Positions 11,793 through 22,213 of a DNA stretch of 64,000 bases are shown one piece after another. A model generated the notes under the pieces. That model had not been told where the DNA came from. It did not search any database and saw nothing but the letters and a program-made list of their open reading frames with translations. Location: positions 427,112,270-427,176,269 of the forward strand of contig OX465595.1 of assembly GCA_950022295.1 (NCBI GenBank). The letters are read 5' to 3'. How positions within the stretch are numbered: the first letter of the stretch is position 1; each line of letters opens with the position of its first letter. The DNA comes from Bromus sterilis (lineage: Eukaryota > Streptophyta > Magnoliopsida > Poales > Poaceae). Made by a program: the position numbers and the translations under genes.

Positions 11793-13203
11793 TGATGACT
11801 CCCAAGTGCAGGAGATCGATTGTAGTACCTTTCGATAAGTATTTGAGTGTCGAACCCACGAGGAGCTGAAGGTAAGCTATCTATTCTCTAAAGCCCTATA
11901 ACCCTCTTATATGGCTGTTTATGCAAAGCAATAAGTTTGACTAAAAGGAACTAACTAATTAAAAGCAAGTGACGTGGAGTGTGGTTTGTCTAGTAACTAG
12001 TGAAGCAAGTTTAAAATGCAAGTAATCCTAGAGCAAGTTTCTAAGCAAGTTTCACAAGTAGCAAGCAGCAAATATCTCAAGTATCTCAAGGGAGCAAGTG
12101 TTCTAGCAATAGGTGTTTCGTTCGTGTGGTTGTCACAATTAGTGAAGCACATGTTTTAGTCTTAGTTGTTTCTTCTAGGAAGGAGCCATGAATAGGTATA
12201 GTCAAGTAAATGATCTACAACCCCTTATGATGGATCATGTGGCCAAGTAAATGACCGCACAAGATTGATTAAGACATAAAGTCCCACCATAGCCTTACGT
12301 TCTAAGGTCCCCTATATATATCCCCCAATAACTTAACTTTGTGGCTCGGTCTCAGGTTACTGTCACTCCCAAGTCACCACCACTCCATTATGCTACCGGT
12401 GATCACCTTACATGCATTCCCCAACATATGCGTGCACTCATATATTGTACGTAAAGACAATCATAGAAGATAACAAACTTGTATGCAACCAATCAACGAA
12501 CTATTTCACCATTGCCAAGAACAATTCACTACTCAAACATAGACGGGGAGACACAATACATCAAGGGAATATAGTATTGCATCATACATCGTGTTTGCCA
12601 AGAGATTACAGTGGAGAGATGGAGCTGATCTTGCTGTAGATGTTGATGATGAACACGCCGGAGGGGGTGGAGCCCTCCGGGGGTGATCCCGGCGGCGTTT
12701 CCCCCCTCCGATCTTCTCCGGCGGTAGCCTTTTGTCTCTCTGTTTCGTGGTTTCGTCTCTCGGCGCCGCCTCCTCCTCGAAAAGGCCAGGGGACCCTTTA
12801 TATAGTCGTTTTTAGGTCACGAGACACTCGGGAGAAGAAAGATCGACGACATCGGAGCCACGGGGGCAAAAAGGGGGCCTCTCACGCGGCCAAGGAATCT
12901 GACCGCGTGGAGGGTCCTCTTTTCCACCTGGTTGGCCTTTTGGCCCTCTACTTTGGCCCATGGTCTTCGTCTCGAAAATTCTGAACCGTGCTCTTTGGCC
13001 TTGCCCTTTTTGGAGTCCCGAAGCTCCCGGAAAGTCTGAAACACTAAAAAGTACGTTTTCTGGAAAAACAGGGTTAGAACCAAAAGAAGGGGGATTGTTT
13101 AGAAAATCCCCCAAATCATTGTAAAACATGAATATAAGTTGCTAATATGTAGTAAAAACAAGTAATAACATGCAAAGTTCATGTATGCATTTTACATGCA
13201 TCA
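11793..13203 (-). repeat. 5' LTR of the Athila-type element (LTR2)
   Basis: This is the LTR next to the PBS. It is 1,411 bp and about 1.1 % diverged from LTR1 by eye. It shares the variant TCTGACCGCG with the LTR at 41591-43013, where LTR1 and LTR3 have TCTGGCCGCG. That tells which parental LTR supplied the right half of the solo-like LTR in copy 2. Confidence 0.8.
12796..12804 (-). promoter_or_regulatory. TATA box in LTR2
   Basis: The same minus-strand TATATAAAG motif as in LTR1. Since this is the 5' LTR, it would be the promoter used to transcribe the element. Confidence 0.5.
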
Positions 13204-13336
13204 ACATCCCCAAGCTTAACCCATGCTCGTCCTCGAGTATGAAGGTGATAAAACTAACATGGACTTTGCATATTGAAACAATCATGGGATATCAAGGAGG
13301 ATTATTCATGCTACATATAATCAAATGATTAATACT
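13204..13336 (-). repeat. Extra interior fragment beyond the 5' LTR
   Basis: These 133 bp are nearly identical to 7748-7880, the polypurine-tract end of the interior. Lying upstream of the 5' LTR in the element's own direction, they represent the tail of another unit of a tandem array. Homology stops abruptly at the sequence GATTAATACT. Confidence 0.75.
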
Positions 13337-13848
13337 ATTTATAAGGGGGTTGGACTTCCCGTACAAGAAAAGAGCTCAGATTTCCGTCCAAATCGTCAAA
13401 ATCCGGCTAAACTCGAATTTCCCGTGGTCACAGGTCAGACCGTCCGACTTACAGTCCGGACCGTCCGACGTGGCCGAAAAATACTTCTGTAACAGGAGGT
13501 CTTTTTCCGGACGTCCGACTTCCATCTCGGACGGTCCGACCTGGTTTTTCAGCGTTGCATTGTTTTGGCCTTCACTTTTTCATACGAACTCGGATTTGGA
13601 CGTTTCAAATATCAAAATTGACCGGCTCGACGAGCCGAGCCGCCCCATGTAGAACATTTTTCCATTTGATGATGTCTTGAAGAACTTATTGGCAGAATAG
13701 TACTTTGAATGACGATGGAATCGGATGACGATGACTCGAACTACAAATATGTTCATATCAATAATACCCAACTTTTTTATGTAAATCACTTCTTCATTTG
13801 AGGTCATCTTATATAGGTTTATTGTCGTGCCAAAAACCGGTGTCAACA
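13337..13848 (-). repeat. Fragment of another Gypsy LTR (possibly Tat/Ogre-like)
   Basis: On the minus strand the segment begins TGTTGACACCGG, a plausible LTR start, with TATATAAG about 35 bp in. It contains several copies of GGAC(G/C)GTCCG-like motifs between 13430 and 13540, a pattern seen in grass Tat/Ogre-type LTRs from memory. The other end is cut at the junction with the Athila-type fragment. The family is uncertain. Confidence 0.35.
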
Positions 13849-13892
13849 CCACCTAGCCGTGGGTGATTCTTCCTTGAACAAACAAAACGGCA

Positions 13893-14155
13893 CTCCCTCC
13901 TTCCCAGATATAAGGCGTGTTTGATTTTATATGGTCTTTGATGCACAATTTTAACCGTAAATACATATAAAAATGTATGAATTTAATATATATATATATA
14001 TAACTAGTATCATCATATTTGTCTTACAAAATAGTTCTATTTCATGTATATTTATATTAACTTAGTGGACATACAATAAGTGATAATCATAATCAAAATT
14101 GTACGATGAAGACCAGAAAACTTAAAGTGCGCCTTATATTTTTGGAAGGAGGGAG
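13893..14155. mobile_element. Stowaway-type MITE, copy 1
   Basis: Ends are CTCCCTCCTTCC on the left and GGAAGGAGGGAG on the right. The inverted repeat extends about 25 bp and includes ATATAAGGCG and its complement. The right flank is TA; the left is CA, so the expected TA target duplication has one mutation. A (TA)n tract sits inside. Stowaway MITEs are non-autonomous Tc1/Mariner derivatives. Confidence 0.8.
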
Positions 14156-15180
14156 TACATGTGTTTGAGAAAATGTTCCTGACTTATTTTTAACAAAATG
14201 TACAGTAATAAATATTCACCTAAATTTAAGAAAATGTTCCATACAATTTATAAAAAGTACATGCATTTGGAAGAATGGTTACATGATTTAAGGATATGTT
14301 CATGCTATATTTTAAGTATATTAATATATTGTTTTTTAGTGTCCACATAACAATTAAAATATTTATTACCATATGAGAAATGTTCATCATATATTTTCAA
14401 ATACTTAACACTTACTAAAAAAATGTTAAAACACAATTTTTAAAATGCGAACATTTTTTAATGTCATTAGTATTTTTTGAAAGCTAGCAACATTTTAAAA
14501 AATAGCTTGTCAATGCACGAACTATTTTTGTATGTGATGATTTTTTTACAATTTAAATAAATTATTTTATGTACATATATTTTAAAGATATATAAAAATA
14601 GGAAAAAAAATACTAAGTCATACCGTTGATGAATTTTAGCCGTTCTAGCACATACCTGGACAGTCAACTGGTCAAACAATATGGCATTTGGAAAAATACG
14701 TACTCAAAGCGTATGGAGGTCAGTGTTGATATTCACTGATACAACTTTAATGACCATATTTCGGGTATTTCTAAGTACATAGACCAAAGTGAATTTCGGT
14801 CTCAACTTCAGTGACCGCGGATGAACTTATTTCGTGTGGCGATGACACGTGAAGATGCAATGTATATATGTTTTCAGTTAAAGAAAACATATATATGTTT
14901 TCTCCTCAACAACGAGACGATCTAGTGGAATGGGCCACCGTGCCAAGCATCGGGAGAAGGGAAGTACATCAAGGAGGTGTCGAAGAAACGTGCGGCATGC
15001 CTCGAAGGAAGCATGGTTGGGAAAAAGTACATCAAGGAGGTGTCGAAGAAACGTGCGGCATGCCTCTAGTAAAATGAACGTTGCACTTGTAGACGAAAGC
15101 TAAATCAAACCCTAAACTTACAATCCCAAAAATCAACACACCGAACTTTCTAATCCCAATCCATTTTAAAAATTAAGCGC
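14156..15180. other. AT-rich intergenic sequence
   Basis: No ORF worth calling. It contains an inverted repeat around 14862-14897 built on TATATATGTTTTC and its complement, and the 63 bp duplication described separately. It is collinear with 43974-44950. Confidence 0.5.
14963..15066. repeat. 63 bp tandem duplication, two units
   Basis: The unit starting AGTACATCAAGGAGGTG at 14963 recurs at 15026 with the same following sequence up to GGCATGCCT. The counterpart in copy 2 near 44780 has only one unit, so this is a gain in copy 1 or a loss in copy 2 after the duplication. Confidence 0.8.
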
Positions 15181-16640
15181 ATTTTCAAACAATGATTTCC
15201 GACGTGGCACATCAAATATGGATATTGTTGGCCGGAACAGCCCATTATGCGCGAATTGTTTTTTCTAGATAAAGCACAACGTAAAAATACCCAAAAAAAC
15301 TCAAACGATATTTTTTAAAATCCCAAACATTTTGTGAACTGTGATTTAAGAAATAATATATTTTTTTACAATACAACAAATTTTGCAATAGCTGATTTTT
15401 TCTAAACATAAAAAATTGTTATAAAATGTTAGGTTTTTAATTTTACTTATAAATATATTTCAACATATACTAAGAAACTGTTAAATCTAATATAGATTAT
15501 GTTCAACGTATATTATACAAAAAATCACTGTATATTAAAACAATGTTCAGTGTAAAATGTGTTCAGAAAATTCAAAGATTGTTAACATTTTGAAAGTACA
15601 AATGTGAATCAGCTATTGTCATTGTATATTATTCAAACAATATTCAGTGTAAAATGTGAAAGATTATTGGCTCAAAAAAAAGTTGGTCGCTACAGTACTT
15701 CTAAAGAAACAAATCGTCCGCTAGTCAGTGAATCCTCAACATTTCTGTAATGAGAATAAACATTTTATAAATCTACACAAAGCCCCTTGTCATTTATAAC
15801 ATGGGACTTCAAAAAAAATGAACATACAAGGGCGTTCATATATGTAATTATTTTGAAACGTTTATTAAATAAAATGTGAACAATTTGGAAACGGCGAATA
15901 TATTTTGTGAAATGAAAATATTTTATGAAATTCTAGTTTTATAAAAATTAAGCAATTTGAAATTTGTGACCCAAAAAAAAGGAACATCTTACAATTTTTT
16001 TTAACTTTTGAACAATTTATGAAATGCGCAAACTTTTAAAAAATGCTGAATTTTTTAAATTTTTTCTATCTTTAATAATTTGTGAGCATATTTTAAGAAA
16101 CAATCATTTTTCTAAATTTTTGAACAATATTTATTTTATTTACGTTTCCCATTGCAAAAAAGTTGTTTCACATGTTACAAAAATAGAAGAAAAAAGAAAG
16201 AAAAAAACAACATACATGAGCTACTGTGTTAATGGGCTGACCATATTCATCCTAATATCCAGCGAACTAGTGAACGATCCTAGTTATGGTTCAGAATAGA
16301 CTCAATCAGAGTTATCTTAGATTTTTTGGACTCGCTAACTTGTGAATAAAAACGATGAAAGTTTTGTTGATTTCCTCAGGTGAATCATCCACTTAGAACA
16401 CACAACACCATACATGTCAACATTGTCACCACATAAGTCCTAGTGTCGCTACAAAAATGTGTTGAAAAGCCATCTAACCTGGGCGCGGGAAAACATCTGA
16501 AAGAGCCTCGTCTTCATCTTGTCCTTTTTATACGGTGTATTGAGGTGACTGTTGACATGGTGGGATTGGTGGGCAAAAAATATCCAACACCACTTTCGTC
16601 GCACGCGGTTCTCCTCATAGCTACGACACTGCGACCTCAT
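15181..16640. repeat. AT-rich module with LINE remains, copy 1
   Basis: This stretch has a third, clearly older relative at 25561-26777 in addition to the recent duplicate split between 44957-45458 and 60865-61520. Homology to the older relative starts at CATTTTCAAACAATG and ends at CGACCTCA, with a central replacement (15600-15955 against 25980-26085). The right third contains LINE reverse-transcriptase remains on the minus strand. The AT-rich left part has no recognisable coding content. Confidence 0.6.
16255..16560 (-). pseudogene. LINE reverse-transcriptase fragment, decayed
   Basis: Reading the minus strand across frames gives NTPYKKDKMKT, then DDSPEEINKTFIVFIHKLAS and TITRIVH. These match the order of the N-terminal RT region of plant LINEs (typically ...PGPDGF..., INKTFIVLIPK..., RPISLCN...). 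The frame is broken by frameshifts and stops, so it is dead. The less damaged relative at 26380-26690 still shows PTKAPGLDGFSTHFF. Confidence 0.6.
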
Positions 16641-16923
16641 AGTTGCAGCTCTGATGGATCATGGTTGCATCTTCTGTGGCCAGAGATTGCAAACATCGCT
16701 CAATTTGCTGGACGGTCGCCGGCCTTTCTTCCGGCCATGGGCCGTTCCAGCAACGTGGCATGGGTGCAGTGGCCCCACCTGTCGGACACTACCCCATTCC
16801 ACGACAGAGCACACCCGTCACAAACTTTTCTTCTTTCTTCTTTTTTTCAAAAATAATAAATAAAAAAAGAAGGAAACTTTCCCCACCCACCGGAGTCGGA
16901 CTGAAAGCTAAATCCCTCGATCG

Positions 16924-17097
16924 ATGCCGATATTGCCGGACGATCTGCTCGACGAGGTCTTCCTCCACCTCTCGTCGGACAAGCCCGCGTGCCTCATGCG
17001 CGCCTCGCTCGCCGGCACGCTTCCATGGCCACTACCGTGACTTCCACGACTTCCACGACGCTCCCCGCATGCTCGGCTTCCTTCCTTACGACGCTCC
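16924..17097 (+). pseudogene. F-box protein gene remnant, frameshifted
   Basis: ATG at 16924 opens MPILPDDLLDEVFLHLSSDK, the N-terminal part of an F-box (SCF ubiquitin-ligase adaptor motif), continuing ACLMRASLAG. The frame then meets TGA at 17038. In another frame the sequence reads on as RFHGHYRDFHDFHDAPRMLGF, which fits the region just after the F-box in grass F-box proteins. A deletion/frameshift has therefore removed the end of the box. Homology stops near 17097, where LINE sequence begins. The copy at 61806 has the same lesion, so the damage predates the duplication. Confidence 0.55.
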
Positions 17098-17530
17098 GTT
17101 TCTAAATGGCATTGACAAAAAAACAAAAGCCCGTATTCGAGTGGGTGTTGCGGCGTTCCTTTGGACGATTTGGAATTGTCGTAATGATGTGGTTTTTAAC
17201 AAACAAAACAATGTTCATTTTTTGCAGGTTGTGAACAAGGCGATGTACTCTATTCAGATGTGGTCCTTCGCCGATCAGCGAGGACTTATGGATACAGGCT
17301 GTGCTCGTATGATGGCGGTCGTACGGGATATTTACAGCCGGGCTGGATGGCTTAATGCTAGACGATTAGATGTTAGCTTGCCCTTTTTGAGTGGCTGATC
17401 TTTGTAGCCACCTTAAGTGATCCGTAAATTGTTTTCGAATGGATATTCAACTTTGTTTTAATAAAATAAGGCTGTGTGCATCGTCCTGACGCAGAGACCG
17501 GGGCCACGGTTTCCATTTCTATAAAAAATA
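17098..17530 (+). mobile_element. 5'-truncated LINE, 3' end with A-rich tail
   Basis: The plus strand encodes FLNGIDKKTKARIRVGVAAF, then LWTIWNCRNDVVFNK and NARRLDVSLPF before TGA at 17396. I recognise this as the region after the zinc-binding part of RT in grass LINE proteins. It is followed by a 3' UTR with ATAAAATAAGGCTGTGTGC and GACGCAGAGACCGGGGCC, a typical grass LINE tail from memory, ending in ATAAAAAATAAAAAATAA. The insertion is fused in frame to the F-box remnant, creating a long chimeric ORF (16661-17398). The copy at 61979-62172 is cut short by a deletion. Confidence 0.6.
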
Positions 17531-17662
17531 AAAAATAAGCCCTTTTAGAGATATCAATCAATATGGATCTGTATACAGTTTATAATAATATGTTTATATA
17601 CACCCGTATGTAATTTGTATAAAAATCTCTAAAAAGGCTTATATATTTAAAAACGGAGGGAG
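17531..17662. mobile_element. Small Stowaway-like MITE adjoining the LINE tail
   Basis: The right end reads ATCTCTAAAAAGGCTTAT then AACGGAGGGAG and TA; the left end shows AAGCCCTTTTAGAGAT, so about 16 bp of inverted repeat is present. The left-most CTCCCTCCGT is missing, probably replaced by the LINE poly-A tail. Confidence 0.55.
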
Positions 17663-17664
17663 TA

Positions 17665-17973
17665 GACTTTATGAAATTACATCGTTCTATTAGCATATTT
17701 TCTTGCCTAATACTAAGAATTTGTTTTACCTATTCATGTTCTCAACACCCAAGACCCTAATGGCTGCTTGCTCATCAACTTACTTATGTAATTGTTAATT
17801 TGGGAATGAATCGAAAAGTGTCATTGTGAACAATTAGTCACATGAAGGCGTTTATGAAGACGCCCAAAGTCACAACAACTGGAATAGAAACATGCATGGC
17901 ATACCGTATTATGAGGTCGAACATGCATCCTTGCCATGGCGCGCAAGTTTCGATCACCAATATTGCTGAATGG

Positions 17974-18013
<40 letters not shown>

Positions 18014-18777
18014 AAGTGACTAGGGCACATGCGCATGTGACTTCTTTTTTTATTTTTTTTATTTGCATGTTATTTGTTTGCAACCTGATAGAATTTTTTC
18101 ATGGGCTTTTCTGAGATAGAAAAAATTATGGGCCTTATCAGCTGCGCTTTAATTTTTTATCTACTATTGTAGCATTAAATTTTGTTTCTGTTATTTTTTT
18201 AGTTTTTTCACTATTGTAGCCAAGTTTTTTTTCTATTTTCCTTTTTTCTTGTTCGGTTTTTATTTTCCTTTGTTTGTTTTTCTTTGTTGTTTTTCTTTGG
18301 TTTTTTTTATTATTTAATTCACGCATAATTATATTGCTTATTTGTTTGTTTGTTTTTATTTTTCTTTCTTTTTTTGTTTGTTCTGTTTTCTTGTTTCTCC
18401 AATGTATTGTACGTACGCACTGATCTACCTCTGATAGGTACCATAGTTGCTCCATTGGCACTGTGGATAGCATCCGAACACGTACATGTGTTTGCATGAA
18501 GACAATGATAAGGCTCAAAGTCTAGCTATGATGTGATGTGAGGATGCATTCGCTACACGTCAATTGCTATTGACCATTGAAAATCGAAAATCAAAAGGTA
18601 GTATTCTACTACGATAGGGGTAAATTCTACTACTACAGTTTTATTGTCAAAACATTTTTTTCCAAAATGTTATCACCCTGGTTTAAAAGGTGCACAAATA
18701 TGTTAAAACAAAGCTAAAGTAATTATATTTGGAATATATGTATTTAAGAAGTTTTTGATGCATAATTTTTTTTTCAA
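17665..18777. other. T-rich intergenic sequence before the minisatellite
   Basis: No gene seen. The T-rich tract 18140-18400 opens a lysine-rich minus-strand frame that is a composition artefact. GCGCATGTGACTT at 18031-18043 is one arm of a palindrome that is complete in copy 2. Confidence 0.5.
17977..18011. repeat. (TA)n microsatellite
   Basis: Uninterrupted AT dinucleotides of about 35 bp. The counterpart at 62530-62550 is about 21 bp. Confidence 0.9.
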
Positions 18778-20682
18778 GTCGTCCCGCGGTTGCGACTTAA
18801 TGGTTGATATGCAACTGGGGGTGGACATGAAAAAGTCAACCCACAGTTTCGAGTCGGTGATCGACTTGCAACTAGTGTGGGAAAAGGAACAAGTCAACCC
18901 CCTTTTGCGAATCGGTGGTCGACTTGGAACTGGAGCGGAGAAATGAAAAGTCGTCCCTAATTGCGAGTCGGTGGTCAACTTGCAACTGTGGTGAAAAATG
19001 AAAAAGTCGACCCACACTTGCGAATGGCTTGTCGATTTACAACTGGTATGGAAAATGGAAAAAAAAATCAAATCACAGTTGCGAGTCGTTGATCAACTTG
19101 CAACTGAAGAGAAAAATGAAAAGTCAACCCACATTTGTGAGTGAGTGGTCGAATTGCAACTGATGTGAAAAATATATAAAAAGTCAACCCACAGTTGTGA
19201 GTCGGTGATCGACTTGCAATTCGTGTGGAAAACTAAAAAATTCAAATCACCTGTTGCGAGTTGGTTGTCGACTTGCAACTGACTTAGAAAGTGAAAAGTT
19301 AACCCCACAGTTACGAAACTGTGGTCTACTTGCAACCGAGATAGAAAATGAAAAAATCAACCCCATAGTTCGAGTTCGTGGTTGACTTGCAACTAAGGTG
19401 AAAAATGAAAATTCAACCCCTTAGTAGCCAGTTGGTGGTCGACATGCAACTAGAATGAAAAATGAAAAGGTCACCCCACAGTTGTGAGTCAGTGCTGGAC
19501 TTGCAACTCGGGGGGAAATAAAAAGGTCGACTCCTAGTTGTGAGTCGATGGTTAACTTGCAACTGGGTGTGGAAAATAAAAAAATGAACCCCCTCCCCAT
19601 CCTAGTTGCGAGTCGATGGTCGACTTGCAACGAAAGTGGAAATAAAAAATGAACCCTCAATTGCGAGTTGATCGTCGACTTGCAACTAGAGCGAAAAGTG
19701 AAAAATCATCCCTCAGTTGCGAGTCGATGGTCGACTTGGAAGTGTAGCGGAAAAATAAAAAAGGCGACCCTCAGTTGTGAGTAGTTGGTCGACTTGCAAC
19801 TGGGGCAAAAATAAAAACTGAAAACCAAGTTGTAAGTCGATGGTCGACTTGCAACCAGAGCGAAAAATGAAAGCAAACCCAGTTACGACTCGTTGATGGA
19901 CTTACAACTGAGAAAAATAAGTCAGGCCTAGTTGTGACTCGTTGGTGGATTTGTACTGAGAAAAATAATCCGGAACCATTTGCGACTCGTTGGTGGACTT
20001 GCAACTGAGAAAAAAATCCGGACCCAGTTGCGACTCATTGGTGGACTTGCAACTGAGAAAAATAAGTTGGAACCAGTTGCGACTCGTTGGTGGACTTGCA
20101 ACTGAGAAAAAAAATCGGACCCAGTTGCGACTCGTTGGTGGACTTGCAACTAAGAAAAAAATTGAACTCAGTTGCAAATCGTTGGGGGACTTGCAAATGA
20201 GAAAAAAAGTCGGACCCAGTTGCGACTCGTTGATTGACTTGCAACTAAGAAAACAAATTGGACCTAGTTGCGACTCGTTGGTGGACTTGCAACTGAAAAT
20301 AATAATTCAGACCCAGTTGCGACTCGTTGATGGACTTGCAACTGAGAAAAAAATCAGACACAGTTGCGACTCGTTGGTGGACTTGCAACTAAGAAAAAAA
20401 TGAACCCAGTTACAACTCGTTGGGGAACTTGCAAATAAGAAAAAAAGTCAGACCTAGTTGCGACTCGTTGGTGGGCTTGCAACTAAGAAAAAAAATCGAA
20501 CCTAGTTGAGACACGTTGGTGCACTTGCAACCGAGAATAATATGTCGGACTTAGTTGCGACTCGTTGGTGGACTTGCAACTAAAAAAAATTAGACCCGGT
20601 TGCGACTCGTTGGTGGACTTGAAACTAAAAAAAAATCGGACCCAGTCGCGACTCGTTGGCGGATTTGCAACTGAGAAAATCG
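18778..20682. repeat. Hairpin-bearing minisatellite with two unit lengths
   Basis: About 1.9 kb of degenerate tandem units. In the first part (to about 19870) units are near 57-60 bp and contain GTTGCGAGTCG, a short spacer, then CGACTTGCAAC. These two arms pair over 10 of 11 positions with one G.T wobble. In the second part (19870-20682) units are near 47 bp with GTTGCGACTCG and GGACTTGCAACTGAG, having lost about 10 bp of the A-rich linker and part of the arm pairing. I estimate some 35 units in all. The frames open across it on both strands (reading SVASPPTSRNW or LVDLQLRKK repeatedly) are repeat artefacts. The start of the copy-2 array is at 63328. Confidence 0.8.
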
Positions 20683-21382
20683 ATTTTAATAATATGATAA
20701 ATTTTAAAAAGTATTATAACTTTAATCAAACATATAAAATAAAAAGGTGAGAAGAAAAAAAAGTAAAAATGAAAATAACGCAAGTCAACTCGCGACAACA
20801 ATTATGTATCGACTCCATGTATCAAATACAATATTTTTTCCAACTTTTATAAAAACTTCTGCAAAAGTCATATACATGAATTTTGGAAAAAAGAAAAATA
20901 AAACAAATGGGTCTATTGTTGTGTTATCCCCTCAACTAGTAAAAACACACAAAAATTATCTCTCCTAAAAATATGTATACAAAATGGATACGAATAAGGG
21001 GTAGACGTTCCTAATAAAAACACACACAATACTAGCTCCTAAATATCAAAAAAATCAAAAGGAAAACAAAAAATACATGTCCCCTAAATATAAAAAATAA
21101 AATAAATCTACTAGGGAGGTGAACCAGGCCTTGTCAAATCTCCCCGTCACCATGTTGCCTAGGCGGAAAAAGAATCAAAAAAAGGAAACCCGTTACCACG
21201 TTGCCCAGGCGGAAAAAGAATCAAAAAAGGAAAGAACATCTCGGCCTGTGAAAGAAGTGGGCTCTGGAGCAAGGAAGACGGGGTACAGATCGCTTCACGC
21301 GAAAAAAAATACACTGCAGAATTCAATGGTCCAAGACATGCATGTGACTTTGTTAAAGCACATGTACATATGCAATAGCAAA

Positions 21383-21386
<4 letters not shown>
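20683..21386. other. AT-rich intergenic sequence
   Basis: Apart from the short duplication at 21144-21235, I see nothing but A-rich, low-complexity DNA. Confidence 0.5.
21144..21235. repeat. 46 bp tandem duplication, diverged
   Basis: CCGTCACCATGTTGCC at 21144 and CCGTTACCACGTTGCC at 21190 each lead into AGGCGGAAAAAGAATCAAAA and an A-rich end. The units differ by a few substitutions and one base of the A-run. Confidence 0.75.

Positions 21387-21440
<54 letters not shown>
21387..21440. repeat. (TA)27 microsatellite
   Basis: 54 bp of uninterrupted AT dinucleotides. Confidence 0.9.
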
Positions 21441-21443
<3 letters not shown>

Positions 21444-21780
21444 AGACTATTCGTCATCCTGGGTGAGGAATAACTTTGTCTTATTTCATAAATTTTGTCT
21501 TATTTCATACATAAAAAAAGAACGTAAAAAAATATAATCGCCGTAAAATATATTTTATATTACGTAAAATTACAAAGGTAAAAATGATGGTGTAAAATAT
21601 ACATAAAATGTAATTTTTTTGATCTTATGATCAATATTTTTGTTTTTTATATCAAAATTTATAAAGTGAATCCATATTAATGTAACTATTTGTATTACAA
21701 ATGTAAAAAATTGTGAAAGGTTCGTAAAATTACCTCGGGTGAAGAATAAATTATTCTGTAACCTGGGTGATATATATATA
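21441..21780. mobile_element. Possible MITE bounded by TA-rich runs
   Basis: The motif CCTGGGTGA(A/G)GAATAA or a close variant occurs near the left end (21459), near the right end (21735) and in part at 21762. The segment sits between two TA runs. The arms are not a simple perfect inverted repeat, so the class (Mutator-like or other) is unclear. The centre is AT-rich and non-coding. Confidence 0.3.
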
Positions 21781-21844
21781 TACCAGATGCAGTATGATGT
21801 ATTCTTGAAGGATATAACAAGAGAGCAGCCAAGAGAATGAATTA

Positions 21845-22213
21845 TCAAGTAGTAGAGTAGTTTGCTTGTGAATTAACCACATAATTAATTACCGGGAGGA
21901 GCACCAGAGCAACAAACATGCATGGCCAACCAGACCAAGCGCCAGCCGATCGCCGCCGGTGCAGCGCAGCGCAGCCAGTCCTTCCTGTACATACAGGAAC
22001 AGGATCCCGTCGGTCCTCGAAGGTGGAGACGGCCGGCGCGCGGCGAAGAGGCAGACGGGGAGGCGCCTCTTCCATTCCACCCGGCGGCCGACTCCGAGGA
22101 CGAGAGGAGGAGGAGGAGGCGTGCGTAGAGGTCCGTCCGGCAGGCGTTGCATTGCCGATGACGAGAAAGGCGATGAGAATCCATCCTGAGCTGCTCCGTC
22201 TCCACGCCACCAA
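21845..22213 (-). CDS. Hypothetical 122-residue secreted-protein-like ORF
   Basis: This is the longest minus-strand frame in a GC-rich island inside AT-rich DNA. Residues 11-22 (WILIAFLVIGNA) after an RR start could act as a signal peptide, and a second hydrophobic stretch lies near residues 98-111 (GWPCMFVALVLLPV). Two other frames are also open over most of the island, which weakens the call. No conserved family or peptide-hormone motif is recognised. It could be a small gene, a gene fragment or chance. Confidence 0.2.
   Translation of the reverse strand: MVAWRRSSSGWILIAFLVIGNATPAGRTSTHASSSSSRPRSRPPGGMEEAPPRLPLRRAPAVSTFEDRRDPVPVCTGRTGCAALHRRRSAGAWSGWPCMFVALVLLPVINYVVNSQANYSTT

Larger units (their letters stand above)
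6336..13203 (-). mobile_element. Athila-type non-autonomous Gypsy retrotransposon, 6.9 kb, complete
   Basis: Two direct repeats of about 1,412 bp (6336-7747 and 11793-13203) flank a 4.0 kb interior. On the minus strand the LTR starts TGATGCATG and ends AGTCATCA. Inside the 5' LTR (11793-13203) lies an 18 nt primer binding site matching the 3' end of plant tRNA-Asp, as known for Athila elements. A purine-rich tract abuts the 3' LTR. I see no gag, protease, RT or integrase, so the element would depend on proteins made elsewhere. About 15 substitutions separate the LTRs by eye (about 1.1 %). Wheat relatives such as Sabrina or WHAM are possible names, but I cannot assign one. Left flank is ACTTCC; the right end runs into a second interior fragment instead of a clean target site. 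Confidence 0.75.

Noticed and set aside
14868..15077. 69-codon plus-strand ORF with internal repeat
   Set aside because: It exists only because of the 63 bp duplication in copy 1, and the counterpart in copy 2 is not preserved.
15110..15125. AAACCCTAAAC as telomere-like repeat
   Set aside because: A single occurrence only; telomeric DNA would show tandem units.
16443..16856. 137-codon plus-strand ORF
   Set aside because: It runs antisense to the LINE reverse-transcriptase remnant and then into an unrelated segment; no domain.
18138..18518. Lysine-rich 126-codon minus-strand ORF
   Set aside because: It is the translation of a T-rich low-complexity tract and is disrupted in length in the copy at 62704.
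18778..20682. CRISPR-like array or repeat protein gene
   Set aside because: The units are degenerate tandem repeats without unique spacers, in a plant-type sequence. The open frames are by-products of repeat composition.
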